From Sulfitobacter sp. HI0040 (GTDB lineage: Bacteria; Pseudomonadota; Alphaproteobacteria; Rhodobacterales; Rhodobacteraceae), in the NCBI RefSeq assembly GCF_001634885.1, contig NZ_LWEX01000224.1, forward strand, positions 1-48,745: a stretch of 48,745 bases of DNA. The letters run 5' to 3'. This document shows positions 27,275 to 36,452 of the stretch, one piece after another. A program made the position numbers and the translations under genes. The first letter of the stretch is position 1, and each line of letters opens with the position of its first letter. The notes under the pieces were generated by a model. That model was not told the DNA's origin and searched no databases. It was given only the letters and a program-made list of their open reading frames with translations.

Positions 27275-28615
27275 TCAAGTTTCGGACGACCGGTCCGTAT
27301 TGGACCGCTTGCTGCGCAACCGCGCGAAATATTCCGTCCGCTTCTTCAGGTCGCGCTCAAAACCACGTTCGACCGGGGCGTAGAACGCGACGCGATCCAT
27401 GGTGTCGGGGAAATAATGCTGGCCTGAAAACGCGTCCTCCGCGTCATGGTCATAGGCATAGCCGGCACCGTAGCCCTGCTCTTTCATCAGGCCGGTGGGC
27501 GCATTCATGATATGCTTCGGCGGTGGCGCTGATCCGGTCTTGCGCGCCGACTTGCGCGCGGCCTTGTAGGCCACGTAAGCGGCATTGGATTTCGGCGCGA
27601 GTGCGAGATAGAGAACCGCCTGCGCCAGCGCCAGCTCCCCTTCGGGGGAGCCGAGGCGTTCATATGTTTCCCAGCCCTGCAGGCAAATGGCCTGCGCCTG
27701 CGGATCGGCGAGGCCGATGTCCTCCACCGCCATGCGGGTGATCCGCCGCATGAGATAACGCGGGTCCTCGCCCCCCTCCAGCATACGTGCAAGCCAGTAG
27801 AGCGCGGCATCCGGGTCAGACCCCCGCACCGATTTGTGCAGGGCAGAGATGAGGTTGTAATGAGCGTCACCCGATTTGTCGTATTGCGCGGCCCGGCGGG
27901 CCAGCCGCGTCGAAAGCGCCCCTGTATCGAGGGGGTCAGCGACATCCCAGCTCACGATCTGCTCAACTAGGTTCAGCAAGGCGCGCCCGTCCCCGTCGGC
28001 CATTTCCAACAAGGCGGAACGCGCCTCGGCGGTCAGGGGCAGCGACCGGCCAAGCTCCTCTTCCGCCCGGATGGCAAGCTGTTCGAGGCTTTCGACTGAC
28101 AGCCGTTCCAGCACCAGCACCTGCGCGCGGGAAAGGACCGCGGCATTAAGCTCGAATGACGGATTCTCGGTCGTGGCCCCTACCAGCAGGATGGTGCCAT
28201 CCTCCATATGCGGCAAAAAACTGTCCTGCTGGGCCTTGTTGAAGCGATGTATCTCGTCGACGAAAAGCAGCGTCCCCTGCCCCTTTGCAGCACGCAGCTT
28301 GGCCGCCTCGAAGACCTTGCGCAGTTCGGGAACCCCGCTAAAAATGGCACTGATTTGCACGAAATGCAGATCGGTTTCATCAGCGAGCAGGCGTGCAATG
28401 GTCGTCTTTCCAACGCCCGGCGGACCCCAGAAGATCAACGAGGAAAGCGCCCCCGAGGCCAGCATAGTGCTCAGCGGAGCCTCCGGGCCGATGACACCGG
28501 GCTGCCCGATCACCTCGGACAGGCTCTTGGGTCGCAACCTGTCGGCAAGGGGCCGATGGCCTGCCCCCCGTTCCGGGACCCCTTCGTTCATCTGGCTGTC
28601 AAACAGGTCCGCCAT
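27275..28615 (-). CDS. rarA: replication-associated recombination protein RarA (MgsA)
   Basis: This 446-residue AAA+ ATPase acts at stalled replication forks. It shows Walker A GPPGVGKT, Walker B LLFVDEIHRFNK, sensor motif LVGATTENPSFELN and the C-terminal MgsA domain (RDG-type SVRGSDPDAALYWLARMLEGG). The ATG at 28615 (MADLFDSQ) is chosen because GGAG lies six bases upstream. The ATG at 28636 is less well supported. A strong terminator and rplQ lie upstream. Confidence 0.94.
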   Translation of the reverse strand: MADLFDSQMNEGVPERGAGHRPLADRLRPKSLSEVIGQPGVIGPEAPLSTMLASGALSSLIFWGPPGVGKTTIARLLADETDLHFVQISAIFSGVPELRKVFEAAKLRAAKGQGTLLFVDEIHRFNKAQQDSFLPHMEDGTILLVGATTENPSFELNAAVLSRAQVLVLERLSVESLEQLAIRAEEELGRSLPLTAEARSALLEMADGDGRALLNLVEQIVSWDVADPLDTGALSTRLARRAAQYDKSGDAHYNLISALHKSVRGSDPDAALYWLARMLEGGEDPRYLMRRITRMAVEDIGLADPQAQAICLQGWETYERLGSPEGELALAQAVLYLALAPKSNAAYVAYKAARKSARKTGSAPPPKHIMNAPTGLMKEQGYGAGYAYDHDAEDAFSGQHYFPDTMDRVAFYAPVERGFERDLKKRTEYFARLRSKRSNTDRSSET

Positions 28616-28749
28616 ATCCCACTCCGGTCTGCACATGGCCGCGTCCGGCCAACCGTGCTTCGTTACTACTACGTATTCCCCATCTTGCGTAGGTACGCCA
28701 CCTGCTGGTCAGCGCCCTTCCAAATGGTTGAAAATCCTCGCCGAAGGCA

Positions 28750-28782
28750 AAAAAGCAGAAAGCCCCGCAAAGCGGGGCTTTC
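28750..28782 (-). terminator. Rho-independent terminator after rplQ
   Basis: On the minus strand GAAAGCCCCGC-TTT-GCGGGGCTTTC forms an 11-base stem, followed by TGCTTTTTT. It lies 25 bases past the rplQ stop and closes the alpha operon. Confidence 0.9.
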
Positions 28783-28806
28783 CAGCAAACGGGTTGCCCC
28801 GGTTGA

Positions 28807-29226
28807 TCAATCCTCGGCAGAGGCCTCAGCCGCGACGCGCGCCTTGTCGGCGGCACCTTTCGCGTCACGATCACGGTCCACGAATTCGATGATCGCCATC
28901 GGTGCCATGTCACCATACCGGAAACCGGCCTTCAGAATGCGAACATATCCACCCTGACGGTCTTTGTAGCGCGGGCCCAGCACGTCGAACAGCTTCGCGA
29001 CGTACTGGTCTTCCTTCAGCTTCGACGCGGCCTGACGGCGCGCGTGCAGGTCGCCCCGCTTGGCGAGCGTAATCATCTTTTCGATGATCGGGCGCAGTTC
29101 CTTGGCCTTGGGCAGGGTTGTCTTGATCTGCTCATGTTCGATGAGCGAGCCTGCCATGTTCGCCCAAAGCGCCTTGCGGTGCTCATGTGTGCGGTTGAGG
29201 CGGCGGTATCCACGTGCGTGACGCAT
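28807..29226 (-). CDS. rplQ: 50S ribosomal protein L17
   Basis: This 139-residue protein begins [20 protein letters not shown], the standard L17 start, and has the basic core [21 protein letters not shown] Lys/Ala/Glu-rich tail extends beyond the shorter L17 forms. Last gene of the alpha operon, with a terminator just downstream. Confidence 0.97.
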   Translation of the reverse strand: MRHARGYRRLNRTHEHRKALWANMAGSLIEHEQIKTTLPKAKELRPIIEKMITLAKRGDLHARRQAASKLKEDQYVAKLFDVLGPRYKDRQGGYVRILKAGFRYGDMAPMAIIEFVDRDRDAKGAADKARVAAEASAED

Positions 29227-29323
29227 GTTCTATCTCCTAATGTTGCCCTCTACGGGCTGTTTTGCTTTGTCCGGCCCGCGATGCGTGTCTTGGGCTCTCC
29301 TTGGGGCCAGAGGCCCGGAAACG

Positions 29324-29348
29324 CTGCGGCAGGTATGACCCGCCGCAG
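29324..29348 (-). other. stem-loop between rpoA and rplQ
   Basis: ctgcggc and gccgcag are complementary across an 11-base loop seven bases past the rpoA stop. It may stabilise or modulate the rplQ mRNA. No U run is present. Confidence 0.4.
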
Positions 29349-29354
29349 TGAATA

Positions 29355-30371
29355 TCAGAAGGAATCCTCGAATTTCTTCGCCAGATCCTCGATGTTGTCG
29401 GGCGGCCAGTCCTCGACGTCCATGCCGAGATGCAGACCCATGCCCGACAGCACTTCCTTGATCTCGTTCAGGGACTTGCGGCCGAAGTTCGGGGTGCGGA
29501 GCATCTCCGCTTCGGTCTTCTGGATCAGGTCGCCGATGTAGACGATATTGTCGTTCTTCAGGCAGTTTGCCGACCGCACGGAAAGCTCGAGCTCGTCCAC
29601 TTTCTTCAGCAGCAGCGGGTTGAACTCCAGACCGTCGTCGTCATCCTGACGGGACGCGGACTCGGGCTCGTCAAAGTTGACGAAGATACCAAGCTGGTCC
29701 TGCAGGATGCGTGCGGCAAAGGCCACCGCGTCATCGGGCGTGATGGAGCCGTCGGTCTCGATCTTCATGGTCAGCTTGTCATAGTCGAGCACCTGACCTT
29801 CACGGGTCGGCTGCACGTCATAGGACACCTTCTTGACCGGCGAATAGATCGCGTCGATCGGGATGAGACCGATGGGCGCGTCCTCGGGCTTGTTCTTGTC
29901 GGCAGCGACATAGCCCTTACCGGTGTTGACCGTCAGTTCCATGTAAACGTCCGCCCCATCGTCGAGGTGGCAGATCACGTGGTCCCGGTTCAGAATTTCG
30001 ATGCCGGAGGATTCGCTGATGTCGCCGGCCGTGACGACGCCGGGACCAGTGGCTGAGATCGACAGACGCTTCGGCCCTTCGACTTCCATGCGCAGGCTCA
30101 CGCCCTTGAGGTTCAGGATGATGTCGGTCACGTCTTCGCGCACACCGGCGACCGAAGAGAATTCGTGCAGAACGTTGTCGATCTGAACGGATGTGATGGC
30201 GGCACCCTGCAGCGAGGACATCAGCACGCGGCGCAGGGCGTTGCCCATGGTCAGGCCGAAGCCCCGCTCGAGCGGTTCCGCCACAACGGTCGCCTGGCGT
30301 GCGGGGTCATTGCCCGGCTTCACGTCCAGCTGTGTCGGCTTGATCAGTTCAGCCCAATTCTTATGGATCAT
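29355..30371 (-). CDS. rpoA: DNA-directed RNA polymerase subunit alpha
   Basis: This 338-residue subunit has the N-terminal dimerisation and assembly domain ([20 protein letters not shown]) and the C-terminal DNA/activator-binding domain ([20 protein letters not shown] then [10 protein letters not shown]). It nucleates RNA polymerase assembly and contacts UP elements. The ATG at 30371 (MIHKNWAEL) has GGAGGG upstream. The longer frame to 30431 is not supported. Confidence 0.98.
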   Translation of the reverse strand: MIHKNWAELIKPTQLDVKPGNDPARQATVVAEPLERGFGLTMGNALRRVLMSSLQGAAITSVQIDNVLHEFSSVAGVREDVTDIILNLKGVSLRMEVEGPKRLSISATGPGVVTAGDISESSGIEILNRDHVICHLDDGADVYMELTVNTGKGYVAADKNKPEDAPIGLIPIDAIYSPVKKVSYDVQPTREGQVLDYDKLTMKIETDGSITPDDAVAFAARILQDQLGIFVNFDEPESASRQDDDDGLEFNPLLLKKVDELELSVRSANCLKNDNIVYIGDLIQKTEAEMLRTPNFGRKSLNEIKEVLSGMGLHLGMDVEDWPPDNIEDLAKKFEDSF

Positions 30372-30485
30372 GCGTCCCTCCATTCTTGTCCGTGCCTCAT
30401 GTCCAAACGGCACGAACGCTCGAGGTTTCAAAAAAGCGTTTCGGGGCCGCGCACGTGGCGCAGCCCCTGTTGACAGTCCTGTCGC

Positions 30486-30875
30486 TTAGACGCGGCGGCG
30501 TTTGGGCGGACGGCAGCCGTTGTGGGCCATCGGGGTCACGTCACGGATCGAGGTGATGTTGAACCCGGCAGCAGCCAGAGCGCGCAGCGCGGATTCACGA
30601 CCCGAACCGGGGCCCTGCACTTCGACTTCCAATGTCTTGACGCCATGATCCTGCGCTTTGCGGCCCGCGTCCTCGGCGGCCATCTGGGCGGCGTAGGGCG
30701 TGGATTTCCGCGACCCCTTGAAGCCCATGGTGCCGGCGGAGGACCATGCAATCGCATTGCCCTGAACGTCGGAAATCAGGATCTTGGTGTTGTTGAAGCT
30801 GGAGTTCACATGCGCAACGCCGGCGGCGATGTTCTTGGAAACCTTCTTCTTTACGCGTGTCTTTTCACGTGCCAT
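30486..30875 (-). CDS. rpsK: 30S ribosomal protein S11
   Basis: This 129-residue protein has the core [20 protein letters not shown] and the C-terminus [20 protein letters not shown], typical of S11 on the platform of the small subunit. It follows rpsM by 15 bases in the alpha operon. Confidence 0.98.
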   Translation of the reverse strand: MAREKTRVKKKVSKNIAAGVAHVNSSFNNTKILISDVQGNAIAWSSAGTMGFKGSRKSTPYAAQMAAEDAGRKAQDHGVKTLEVEVQGPGSGRESALRALAAAGFNITSIRDVTPMAHNGCRPPKRRRV

Positions 30876-30890
30876 CGGTCAGACCCTCCC

Positions 30891-31259
30891 TTATTTCTTC
30901 TTGCCGGCAATGGCCTTTGCGGGGCCTTTGCGGGTGCGAGCGTTGGTGTGGGTGCGCTGACCACGGACAGGCAGGTTGCGACGGTGGCGCAGGCCACGGT
31001 AGCTGCCAAGGTCCATCAGGCGCTTGATGTTCATCTGGGTGTCGCGGCGCAGGTCGCCTTCGACGGTGTAGTTTTCATCGATGTGCTCACGAATCTTGAG
31101 CACCTCCGCGTCGCTCAGCTCATTGACGCGACGGGAGGTTTCGATGCCAACGGCTTCGCAGATGGCTTCGGCGGAGGAATTGCCGATGCCGGTGATATAG
31201 GTGAGGGCGATGGGAACCCGCTTTGCAGTCGGGATGTTTACGCCGGCAATACGTGCCAC
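30891..31259 (-). CDS. rpsM: 30S ribosomal protein S13
   Basis: This 122-residue protein begins [20 protein letters not shown] and ends with [20 protein letters not shown], the standard S13 pattern at the head of the 30S. It is first in its transcription unit, with its own promoter about 160 bases upstream and a structured leader. Confidence 0.98.
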   Translation of the reverse strand: MARIAGVNIPTAKRVPIALTYITGIGNSSAEAICEAVGIETSRRVNELSDAEVLKIREHIDENYTVEGDLRRDTQMNIKRLMDLGSYRGLRHRRNLPVRGQRTHTNARTRKGPAKAIAGKKK

Positions 31260-31317
31260 GTGTCATATTCCTTTTCGTTGCGGGTCCGTCATGCCAGACC
31301 CTTTTTTCACAACGTGA

Positions 31318-31343
31318 AGCCCGAGGCGGATTGCCTACGGGCT
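31318..31343 (-). other. stem-loop in the rpsM leader
   Basis: agcccg-aggc-ggatt-gcct-a-cgggct forms a 10-pair stem with one bulge, inside the roughly 150-base 5' leader of the rpsM unit. A second small hairpin (TTCAC-GTT-GTGAA on the coding strand) follows. It could be a ribosomal-protein-binding leader, but no known motif is identified. Confidence 0.4.
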
Positions 31344-31416
31344 ACAGCTGATCAGGTGATCTTGTAGGGAGCGTGATCGGCGCCCCGCACAATTCGATTC
31401 TCTTGCGAGATAGCGC

Positions 31417-31445
31417 TGGTTAGGGCGGATTCGGGGGGAGGTCAA
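31417..31445 (-). promoter_or_regulatory. candidate promoter of rpsM-rpsK-rpoA-rplQ
   Basis: TTGACC (31445-31440) and TAACCA (31422-31417) are separated by 17 bases. The spacer TCCCCCCGAATCCGCCC is very like that of the rplB promoter. It lies between adk and rpsM, separating the alpha operon from secY-adk. Confidence 0.7.
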
Positions 31446-31500
31446 CCCGCCCCTTCGTCAATAGAAGGGACGCTGTGGAAACCGCGCCCCCAACCGCCGA

Positions 31501-32148
31501 TCAGCTATCGAGGATGGAGGCGATAGAGGCCTGAACCTCTTCGATCGGCGCGAGGCCGTCGACAGGTTTCAGCAACTCATGTGCGAAATAATATCCCAGC
31601 AACGGCGATGTCTTCTTGTAGTATTCCATCAACCGGTTGCGCAGGCTTTCCTCGTTGTCGTCCGCCCGGCGCCTGAAGTCCGCCGCCCCGCAGTTGGAGC
31701 ATTTGCCATCCGCTGGCTGCGGCTTCGTCACGTCGTGGTAGACTTCACCGCACTGCCCGCAGGTGGAACGCCCGGCAATCCGCTGGACGAGCACTTCGTC
31801 CTCGACCCGGAGTTCGATAACCGCATCGAGCTTCTGCCCCATCTCAGCCAGCAAATCCTTGAGTGCAACGGCCTGCATCAGGGTCCGAGGGAAACCGTCA
31901 AAAATGAAGCCGCCTTGGTCGCCACCAGCTTCGAGCTTTTCGCGGATCAGGCCGATCACGATTTCGTCCGTGACCAGATCACCACGTGCCATCACGTCGG
32001 CGACCATCTTGCCCATCTCGGTACCGCTGTCCTTGGCTTCGCGGAGCATGTCGCCAGTGGAAAGCTGTACCATGTTCCGTGTTTCAACAAGGTGCCGCGC
32101 CTGCGTGCCCTTCCCGGCGCCCGGAGGCCCAAGCAGAATAATATTCAT
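31501..32148 (-). CDS. adk: adenylate kinase with metal-binding LID
   Basis: This 215-residue enzyme interconverts ATP, ADP and AMP. The P-loop is [11 protein letters not shown], the AMP site includes STGDMLR, and the LID domain carries four cysteines in [10 protein letters not shown] and CSNCG. A structural metal (zinc or iron) is therefore likely, as described for the Paracoccus enzyme and unlike E. coli. Its start overlaps the secY stop by four bases. Confidence 0.97.
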   Translation of the reverse strand: MNIILLGPPGAGKGTQARHLVETRNMVQLSTGDMLREAKDSGTEMGKMVADVMARGDLVTDEIVIGLIREKLEAGGDQGGFIFDGFPRTLMQAVALKDLLAEMGQKLDAVIELRVEDEVLVQRIAGRSTCGQCGEVYHDVTKPQPADGKCSNCGAADFRRRADDNEESLRNRLMEYYKKTSPLLGYYFAHELLKPVDGLAPIEEVQASIASILDS

Positions 32149-33521
32149 CGACGTACCGGGCTCCGTTTCTTGCGTGTACCTTTGCCTCTCCCTGCACCTT
32201 TACCGCGCAGTTGAGAACGTTCAAGCAGACCTTCGTATTGATGGGCCAGCAAATGGCTTTGGACCTGCTGGATTGTATCCATCGTGACGGAGACAACGAT
32301 CAGTACCGAGGTGCCCCCGAAATAGAAGGGAATGGCGAACTGCCCGCGCAGAATTTCAGGCAGCAGAACGACGGCTGCAAGATAGGCGGAACCCAGAACG
32401 AGAACGCGGTTCACCACGTACTCGAGGTATTCCGCCGTACGCTTGCCGGGGCGGATACCCGGGACAAAGCCGTTCTGGTTCTTGAGGTTCTCCGCCACGT
32501 CATCGGGTTTGAAGCTGACGTTGAACGTGTAGAAATACGCGAAGAACACGATCATCGCGACGAGGAACAGCAGATAGAGCGGCTGACCGGGGCCGAAGTT
32601 GGCCAGCATCCACGACATCACCGGATTGGTGGAATTGCCCGAGAATGTGCTGATCGTGACCGGCAGCAACAAAAGCGACGATGCGAAGATCGCGGGGATG
32701 ACGCCCGCCGGGTTGACCTTGACGGGGAGGTGAGAGGACCCGCCGTCATACATCTTCATGCCCACCTGGCGGCGGGGGTACTGAATGTGGATCTTGCGCA
32801 GTGCGCGCTCCATGAAGACGACGAACATGATCGTCAGGATCACCATGACCAGCACGCCCACGATGACAGCAGGGCTGATGGCGCCCGACCGGCCCGAGGC
32901 GAAGAACTGCGCAATGGCCGCCGGAACCTCGGCGATAATGCCCACAAAGATGATGAGCGAAATGCCGTTGCCGATACCGCGTGCGGTGATCTGTTCACCC
33001 AGCCACATCAGGAACATCGTACCGCCGACAAGGGTAATGATGGTGGACAGACGGAAGTAAAGGCCGGGGTCGGCGGCGATATCCCCCGCTTCGAGGCTGA
33101 CGGCGAGGCCATAGGCCTGCAACGTGGCCAACGCCACCGTACCGTAGCGCGTATACTGATTGATCTTCTTGCGCCCCTGTTCGCCCTCTTTCTTTAGCTG
33201 TTCCAGCGACGGCACCATCGAGGTCAGAAGCTGAACGATGATCGAGGCCGAGATATAGGGCATGATGCCGAGGGCGAAGATACCCATCCGGCCCAGAGCA
33301 CCACCGGTAAACATGGAAACCATGCCGCCGATCCCCTGCCCCGCGCTTGCCATGAACTCGCGCAGCGCAGAACCGTCGATGCCCGGAACGGGAATGAAGG
33401 TTCCCAGCCGGTAGACGATCAGAAGGCCGAGCGTGAACAGGATTCGGTTGCGAAGATCGGTCGCCTTACCCAGCGCGGACCAGCTGGTGTTGGCGGCCAT
33501 GTTCTCGACAGCAGATACCAT
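32145..33521 (-). CDS. secY: protein translocase subunit SecY
   Basis: This 458-residue protein has ten predicted helices, with family blocks [33 protein letters not shown], the TM7-8 loop ending [20 protein letters not shown] and a basic C-terminus. It forms the Sec channel in the inner membrane. The start is ATG 33521; ATG 33500 (MAANTSW) is an alternative. It follows rplO after a 116-base gap containing a strong stem-loop. Confidence 0.97.
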   Translation of the reverse strand: MVSAVENMAANTSWSALGKATDLRNRILFTLGLLIVYRLGTFIPVPGIDGSALREFMASAGQGIGGMVSMFTGGALGRMGIFALGIMPYISASIIVQLLTSMVPSLEQLKKEGEQGRKKINQYTRYGTVALATLQAYGLAVSLEAGDIAADPGLYFRLSTIITLVGGTMFLMWLGEQITARGIGNGISLIIFVGIIAEVPAAIAQFFASGRSGAISPAVIVGVLVMVILTIMFVVFMERALRKIHIQYPRRQVGMKMYDGGSSHLPVKVNPAGVIPAIFASSLLLLPVTISTFSGNSTNPVMSWMLANFGPGQPLYLLFLVAMIVFFAYFYTFNVSFKPDDVAENLKNQNGFVPGIRPGKRTAEYLEYVVNRVLVLGSAYLAAVVLLPEILRGQFAIPFYFGGTSVLIVVSVTMDTIQQVQSHLLAHQYEGLLERSQLRGKGAGRGKGTRKKRSPVRR

Positions 33522-33545
33522 TGTGGGGCTCTTTTCTCTTGCGAA

Positions 33546-33580
33546 AACGCCGCCCAGGCCGTTTTCCGGCGGGCGGCGTT
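33546..33580 (-). other. strong stem-loop between rplO and secY
   Basis: aacgccgccc and gggcggcgtt form a 10-base stem enclosing an inner GGCC/CCGGC hairpin. On the minus strand it ends in GTTTTCGC before the secY start, so partial termination or attenuation of secY-adk is possible. Confidence 0.55.
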
Positions 33581-33637
33581 GGGAAAACTCAGGGTTATGT
33601 AAGCGGGACGGCTCCCGCTCACAAGGCTAATCCCGGA

Positions 33638-34120
33638 TCAGGCTGAGGCTTCTGCCGCTTGGGGCGCCGTGACTGTAACGCTGCCACCGGCCTTTTCGAC
33701 CGCTTCAATGGCAGATTTGGATGCGCCGGCAACCTGCAGATCGACCTTGGCGGAAAAATCGCCCTTGGCCAGAACCCGGATACCGTCACGCTCGCGGCGC
33801 ACGAGGCCAGAGGCGACCAGTGCAGCACCGTCGATGGCAGAACCCGCATCCAGCTTGCCCGCGTCGATAAACTTCTGGATCAGGCCCAGGTTGACGACGG
33901 CGTATTCCTTGCGGTTCGGCTTGTTGAAGCCACGCTTCGGCAGACGCTGATAGAGCGGCATCTGGCCGCCTTCGTAGCCCTTGATCGCCACGCCCGAGCG
34001 GGACTTCTGACCCTTGATACCGCGGCCACCCATCTTGCCCTTGCCGGAGCCGGGACCACGGCCAACGCGCATCCGCTTCTTCGCGGCGCCGGGATTGTCG
34101 GAAAGTTCGTGCAGTTTCAT
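33638..34120 (-). CDS. rplO: 50S ribosomal protein L15
   Basis: This 160-residue protein begins [20 protein letters not shown] and has the glycine/arginine-rich region [20 protein letters not shown]. The ATG at 34120 has AGGAGAAG upstream; the longer frame to 34198 is not used. In most bacteria it directly follows rpmD. Here a divergent foreign gene lies between, and a promoter at 34213-34241 serves rplO. Confidence 0.97.
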   Translation of the reverse strand: MKLHELSDNPGAAKKRMRVGRGPGSGKGKMGGRGIKGQKSRSGVAIKGYEGGQMPLYQRLPKRGFNKPNRKEYAVVNLGLIQKFIDAGKLDAGSAIDGAALVASGLVRRERDGIRVLAKGDFSAKVDLQVAGASKSAIEAVEKAGGSVTVTAPQAAEASA

Positions 34121-34212
34121 GTCGCTTCTCCTTCTGCCGGATATACCCCCCAGCGACGGGAGCGGGCAAACGCGGCGTTTCGATTCTGTGGAGCCCATGG
34201 GGCTACCGGGGG

Positions 34213-34241
34213 CGTATAGACGGGGATCCGAAATGGTTCAA
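34213..34241 (-). promoter_or_regulatory. candidate promoter of rplO-secY-adk
   Basis: TTGAAC (34241-34236), 17-base spacer, TATACG (34218-34213) on the minus strand, about 95 bases before the rplO start. The -10 box followed by CCCCC matches the rpsJ promoter (TATACGCCCC). Confidence 0.7.
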
Positions 34242-34330
34242 GGGCGGACACCAAAACGGGAGTCCCTACGGCTTTATCTATATGATACGTATTTAACCTA
34301 CAAGGTAAAATGCTGAGATGGTTTTTACCC

Positions 34331-34359
34331 TTGACAATTATAGTTAAATATCATTTAAC
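34331..34359 (+). promoter_or_regulatory. candidate promoter of the 34394 gene
   Basis: A consensus TTGACA at 34331-34336 is followed after 17 bases by TTTAAC, in a strikingly AT-rich stretch. Upstream, tttaacct-aca-aggtaaa (from about 34293) is an imperfect inverted repeat that could bind a regulator. Confidence 0.5.
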
Positions 34360-34382
34360 CCTCAGTGAAATTGAAGGGTGAA

Positions 34383-34397
34383 ATGAGTCCGATATGA
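34383..34397 (+). CDS. possible four-codon minicistron overlapping the next start
   Basis: ATG AGT CCG ATA TGA has a purine-rich AAGGG four bases upstream. Its stop overlaps the ATG of the following gene (ATGA), while that gene has no good ribosome site of its own. Translation of the larger gene may depend on re-initiation. This is a speculative reading. Confidence 0.3.
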   Translation: MSPI

Positions 34398-35044
34398 AAA
34401 TGAGCGATGCTCTTGTTAGGCAAAATGTATTCGAATGGTTGCAGCAGTATTATGAGGTTCGAGACGTCTCAGGCTCTTCAAGAAATGAGGTTCAAGACGT
34501 TTCGTCAGGCTCTGGGGTGCCGAAGCTTTCGAGGTTAGAAGTCCAGAAAGATGGCACGACTTTACGCTATGCAGTAAAACTAACTCGCGCTTATGGGAGA
34601 ATTTCATTTAGTCGATCAGACGCCGGGCAATGGAAACTGCTTTCTGAGGTAGATCGTGTTGTATACGTACACGTCGACCCCGACGATGAAGGTCAAGCTC
34701 GAATTCTAGTTTTCAATCAAAATACGATAATGGACGCTTTTGAAACAACTTATCAAAAGCTTAACGAGGCGGGACAAGGTCATATACCTGTGTGGCTCAG
34801 CCCCAAGAAAGAAGAGGGCTTACGGTTTTTTGGATCCGGCTTTGAAGGGCAAGCGATTGCCGCACATACGATAGAACTAATTAGCTTCGGCACACTTGAT
34901 GAGCGCTTATCCGAAAAACGCGAGCTTGGTGACGATGATAAGGACGAACTTAGTAGAGCTATAGAGGGAGTGAAGAAATTAGCCGCAAGTATGCTCGGTA
35001 TTCCAACTGAGAAAATCAGCGTTAATATAACATTGTCTCATTGA
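34394..35044 (+). CDS. protein of unknown function inserted between rpmD and rplO
   Basis: This 216-residue, predicted soluble protein is on the opposite strand to the ribosomal genes. I recognise no family. The N-terminal part is polar (WLQQYYEVRDVSGSSRNE), the middle looks like a mixed alpha/beta fold (TLRYAVKLTRAYGRISFSRS, VVYVHVDPDDEGQARILVFN), and the C-terminus is charged (RLSEKRELGDDDKDELSRAI) and ends VNITLSH. No signal peptide or membrane segment is seen. Base composition and codon use are clearly more AT-rich than in the flanking genes (many TTA, AGA, ATA, ACT codons), pointing to transfer. It has its own promoter and is closed by a strong hairpin, so it looks like an autonomous cargo gene. 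Confidence 0.7.
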   Translation: MKMSDALVRQNVFEWLQQYYEVRDVSGSSRNEVQDVSSGSGVPKLSRLEVQKDGTTLRYAVKLTRAYGRISFSRSDAGQWKLLSEVDRVVYVHVDPDDEGQARILVFNQNTIMDAFETTYQKLNEAGQGHIPVWLSPKKEEGLRFFGSGFEGQAIAAHTIELISFGTLDERLSEKRELGDDDKDELSRAIEGVKKLAASMLGIPTEKISVNITLSH

Positions 35045-35050
35045 TTAACT

Positions 35051-35080
35051 GAGCGCCCCGCTGTTTCCAGCGGGGCGCTC
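35051..35080. terminator. strong bidirectional hairpin between the 34394 gene and rpmD
   Basis: gagcgccccgctg-tttc-cagcggggcgctc is a perfect 13-base stem with a 4-base loop, starting six bases after the stop of the plus-strand gene. It is placed to stop both that gene and ribosomal transcription from rpmD. Confidence 0.7.
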
Positions 35081-35117
35081 ATATTCACGAAGCCCGGGGC
35101 TCCGCCGTGAATTCCTC

Positions 35118-35157
35118 AAAGGCTCCACTGGAGCCTTTGCCGGGCCCGAGGGCCCGG
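35118..35157 (-). terminator. two further adjacent hairpins downstream of rpmD
   Basis: aaaggctcca-c-tggagccttt (35118-35138) and ccgggccc-ga-gggcccgg (35140-35157) follow one another just after the rpmD stop. Read on the minus strand the first ends in CCTTTG. With the hairpin at 35051 they form a three-hairpin barrier. Confidence 0.5.
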
Positions 35158-35165
35158 ACAGCAAT

Positions 35166-35354
35166 TCAGCCCTTCTCTTCGACGATCTCCACCATGTGGG
35201 GGATCGAGTTGATCATGCCGCGCACGGAAGGCGTATCTTCCAGTTCCCGCGTGCGGTGCATCTTGTTCAGGCCCAGGCCGATCAGCGTGGCACGCTGCTT
35301 GGCGGGGCGGCGGATCGGGGAGCCGATCTGCTTGATCACGATAGTCTTGGCCAT
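35166..35354 (-). CDS. rpmD: 50S ribosomal protein L30
   Basis: This 62-residue protein begins [20 protein letters not shown] and has [20 protein letters not shown], the standard L30. It ends its transcription segment: the next gene on this strand, rplO, lies beyond an inserted divergent gene. Confidence 0.97.
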   Translation of the reverse strand: MAKTIVIKQIGSPIRRPAKQRATLIGLGLNKMHRTRELEDTPSVRGMINSIPHMVEIVEEKG

Positions 35355-35366
35355 GTCGAGATCTCC

Positions 35367-35975
35367 TTAGGCGTCAGCTTGGGCAGACGCGGATTCGGAC
35401 GGGCTGTTGTGCGAAATGTCGCTCTGCTCGTCGATCTTGGGCTGCGAGAGGATGTCGGCGACTTTTTTGCCGCGACGCTGGGCCACCGCACGGGGGGACT
35501 GCTCCTTACGGAGGCCATCCATGGTCGCACGGATCATGTTGTAGGGGTTCTGCGAACCGATGGACTTGGAAACCACGTCCTTCACGCCCAGCATTTCGAA
35601 AACGGCACGCATCGGACCACCGGCGATGATACCGGTACCTTCCGGCGCTGTCCGCATGACGACCTTGCCGGCGCCGTGGCGACCGTGCATGTCGTGGTGC
35701 AGTGTGCGGCCTTCGCGCAGCTGAACGCGGATCATCTGGCGCTTGGCCTGCTCCGTCGCCTTGCGGATGGCCTCCGGCACTTCCTTGGCCTTGCCCTTGC
35801 CGAAGCCTACGCGGCCCTTCTGGTCCCCGACCACGACGAGCGCGGCAAAGCCGAAACGCTTACCGCCCTTCACGGTCTTGGAAACACGGTTGATCGCGAC
35901 CAGACGGTCGGCGAATTCGGGGTTCTCGTCGCGTTGATTGCGGCGGTTGCCCCCGCGGTTGTCGTCTCTTGCCAT
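35367..35975 (-). CDS. rpsE: 30S ribosomal protein S5
   Basis: This 202-residue protein has the S5 double-stranded RNA-binding motif ([20 protein letters not shown]) and the C-terminal domain ([20 protein letters not shown]). A short polar tail extends past the core. The ATG at 35975 (MARDDNRGG) has AAAGGA upstream and is preferred over 36008. Confidence 0.97.
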   Translation of the reverse strand: MARDDNRGGNRRNQRDENPEFADRLVAINRVSKTVKGGKRFGFAALVVVGDQKGRVGFGKGKAKEVPEAIRKATEQAKRQMIRVQLREGRTLHHDMHGRHGAGKVVMRTAPEGTGIIAGGPMRAVFEMLGVKDVVSKSIGSQNPYNMIRATMDGLRKEQSPRAVAQRRGKKVADILSQPKIDEQSDISHNSPSESASAQADA

Positions 35976-36081
35976 CTGGCGTCCTTTCGGTTCGGCACGG
36001 CGTGCCATTTCTTCGATCCCGGTGAGCGGTCCAGAACGGCCCCCGGATCATCGAGACGGCCCCGAAGGGCCGCCTGCAACA

Positions 36082-36441
36082 TCAGATTTTCAGACCGCCT
36101 TCGCGGGCTGCATCGGCAAGGGCTTTCACCTTGCCGTGGAACAGGAAGCCGCCCCGGTCGAAGTAGGCTTCTTCGATGCCCGCCTTCTTGGCGCGTTCGG
36201 CGATTGCCGCACCGACCTTGCCGGCCGCTTCGACGTTGTTCTTGCCGACAACGCCCAGCTCCTTCTCCAGCGAGGAGGCAGAAGCGAGAGTACGACCGTT
36301 CACATCGTCGATCAGCTGAACGCTGATGTTCTTGTTGGAGCGGTGCACGCTGAGGCGCATGCGCCCGGCGTTGACCTTGCGAAGCTTGTTCCGAACGCGC
36401 AGGCGGCGTTTCAGAAACAGTTGTCTTTTGCTGTTTGCCAT
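36082..36441 (-). CDS. rplR: 50S ribosomal protein L18
   Basis: This 119-residue protein begins [20 protein letters not shown] and ends [16 protein letters not shown], with the 5S rRNA-binding core [17 protein letters not shown]. It delivers 5S rRNA to the large subunit with L5. Confidence 0.97.
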   Translation of the reverse strand: MANSKRQLFLKRRLRVRNKLRKVNAGRMRLSVHRSNKNISVQLIDDVNGRTLASASSLEKELGVVGKNNVEAAGKVGAAIAERAKKAGIEEAYFDRGGFLFHGKVKALADAAREGGLKI

Positions 36442-36452
36442 CTGTTGCGTCC

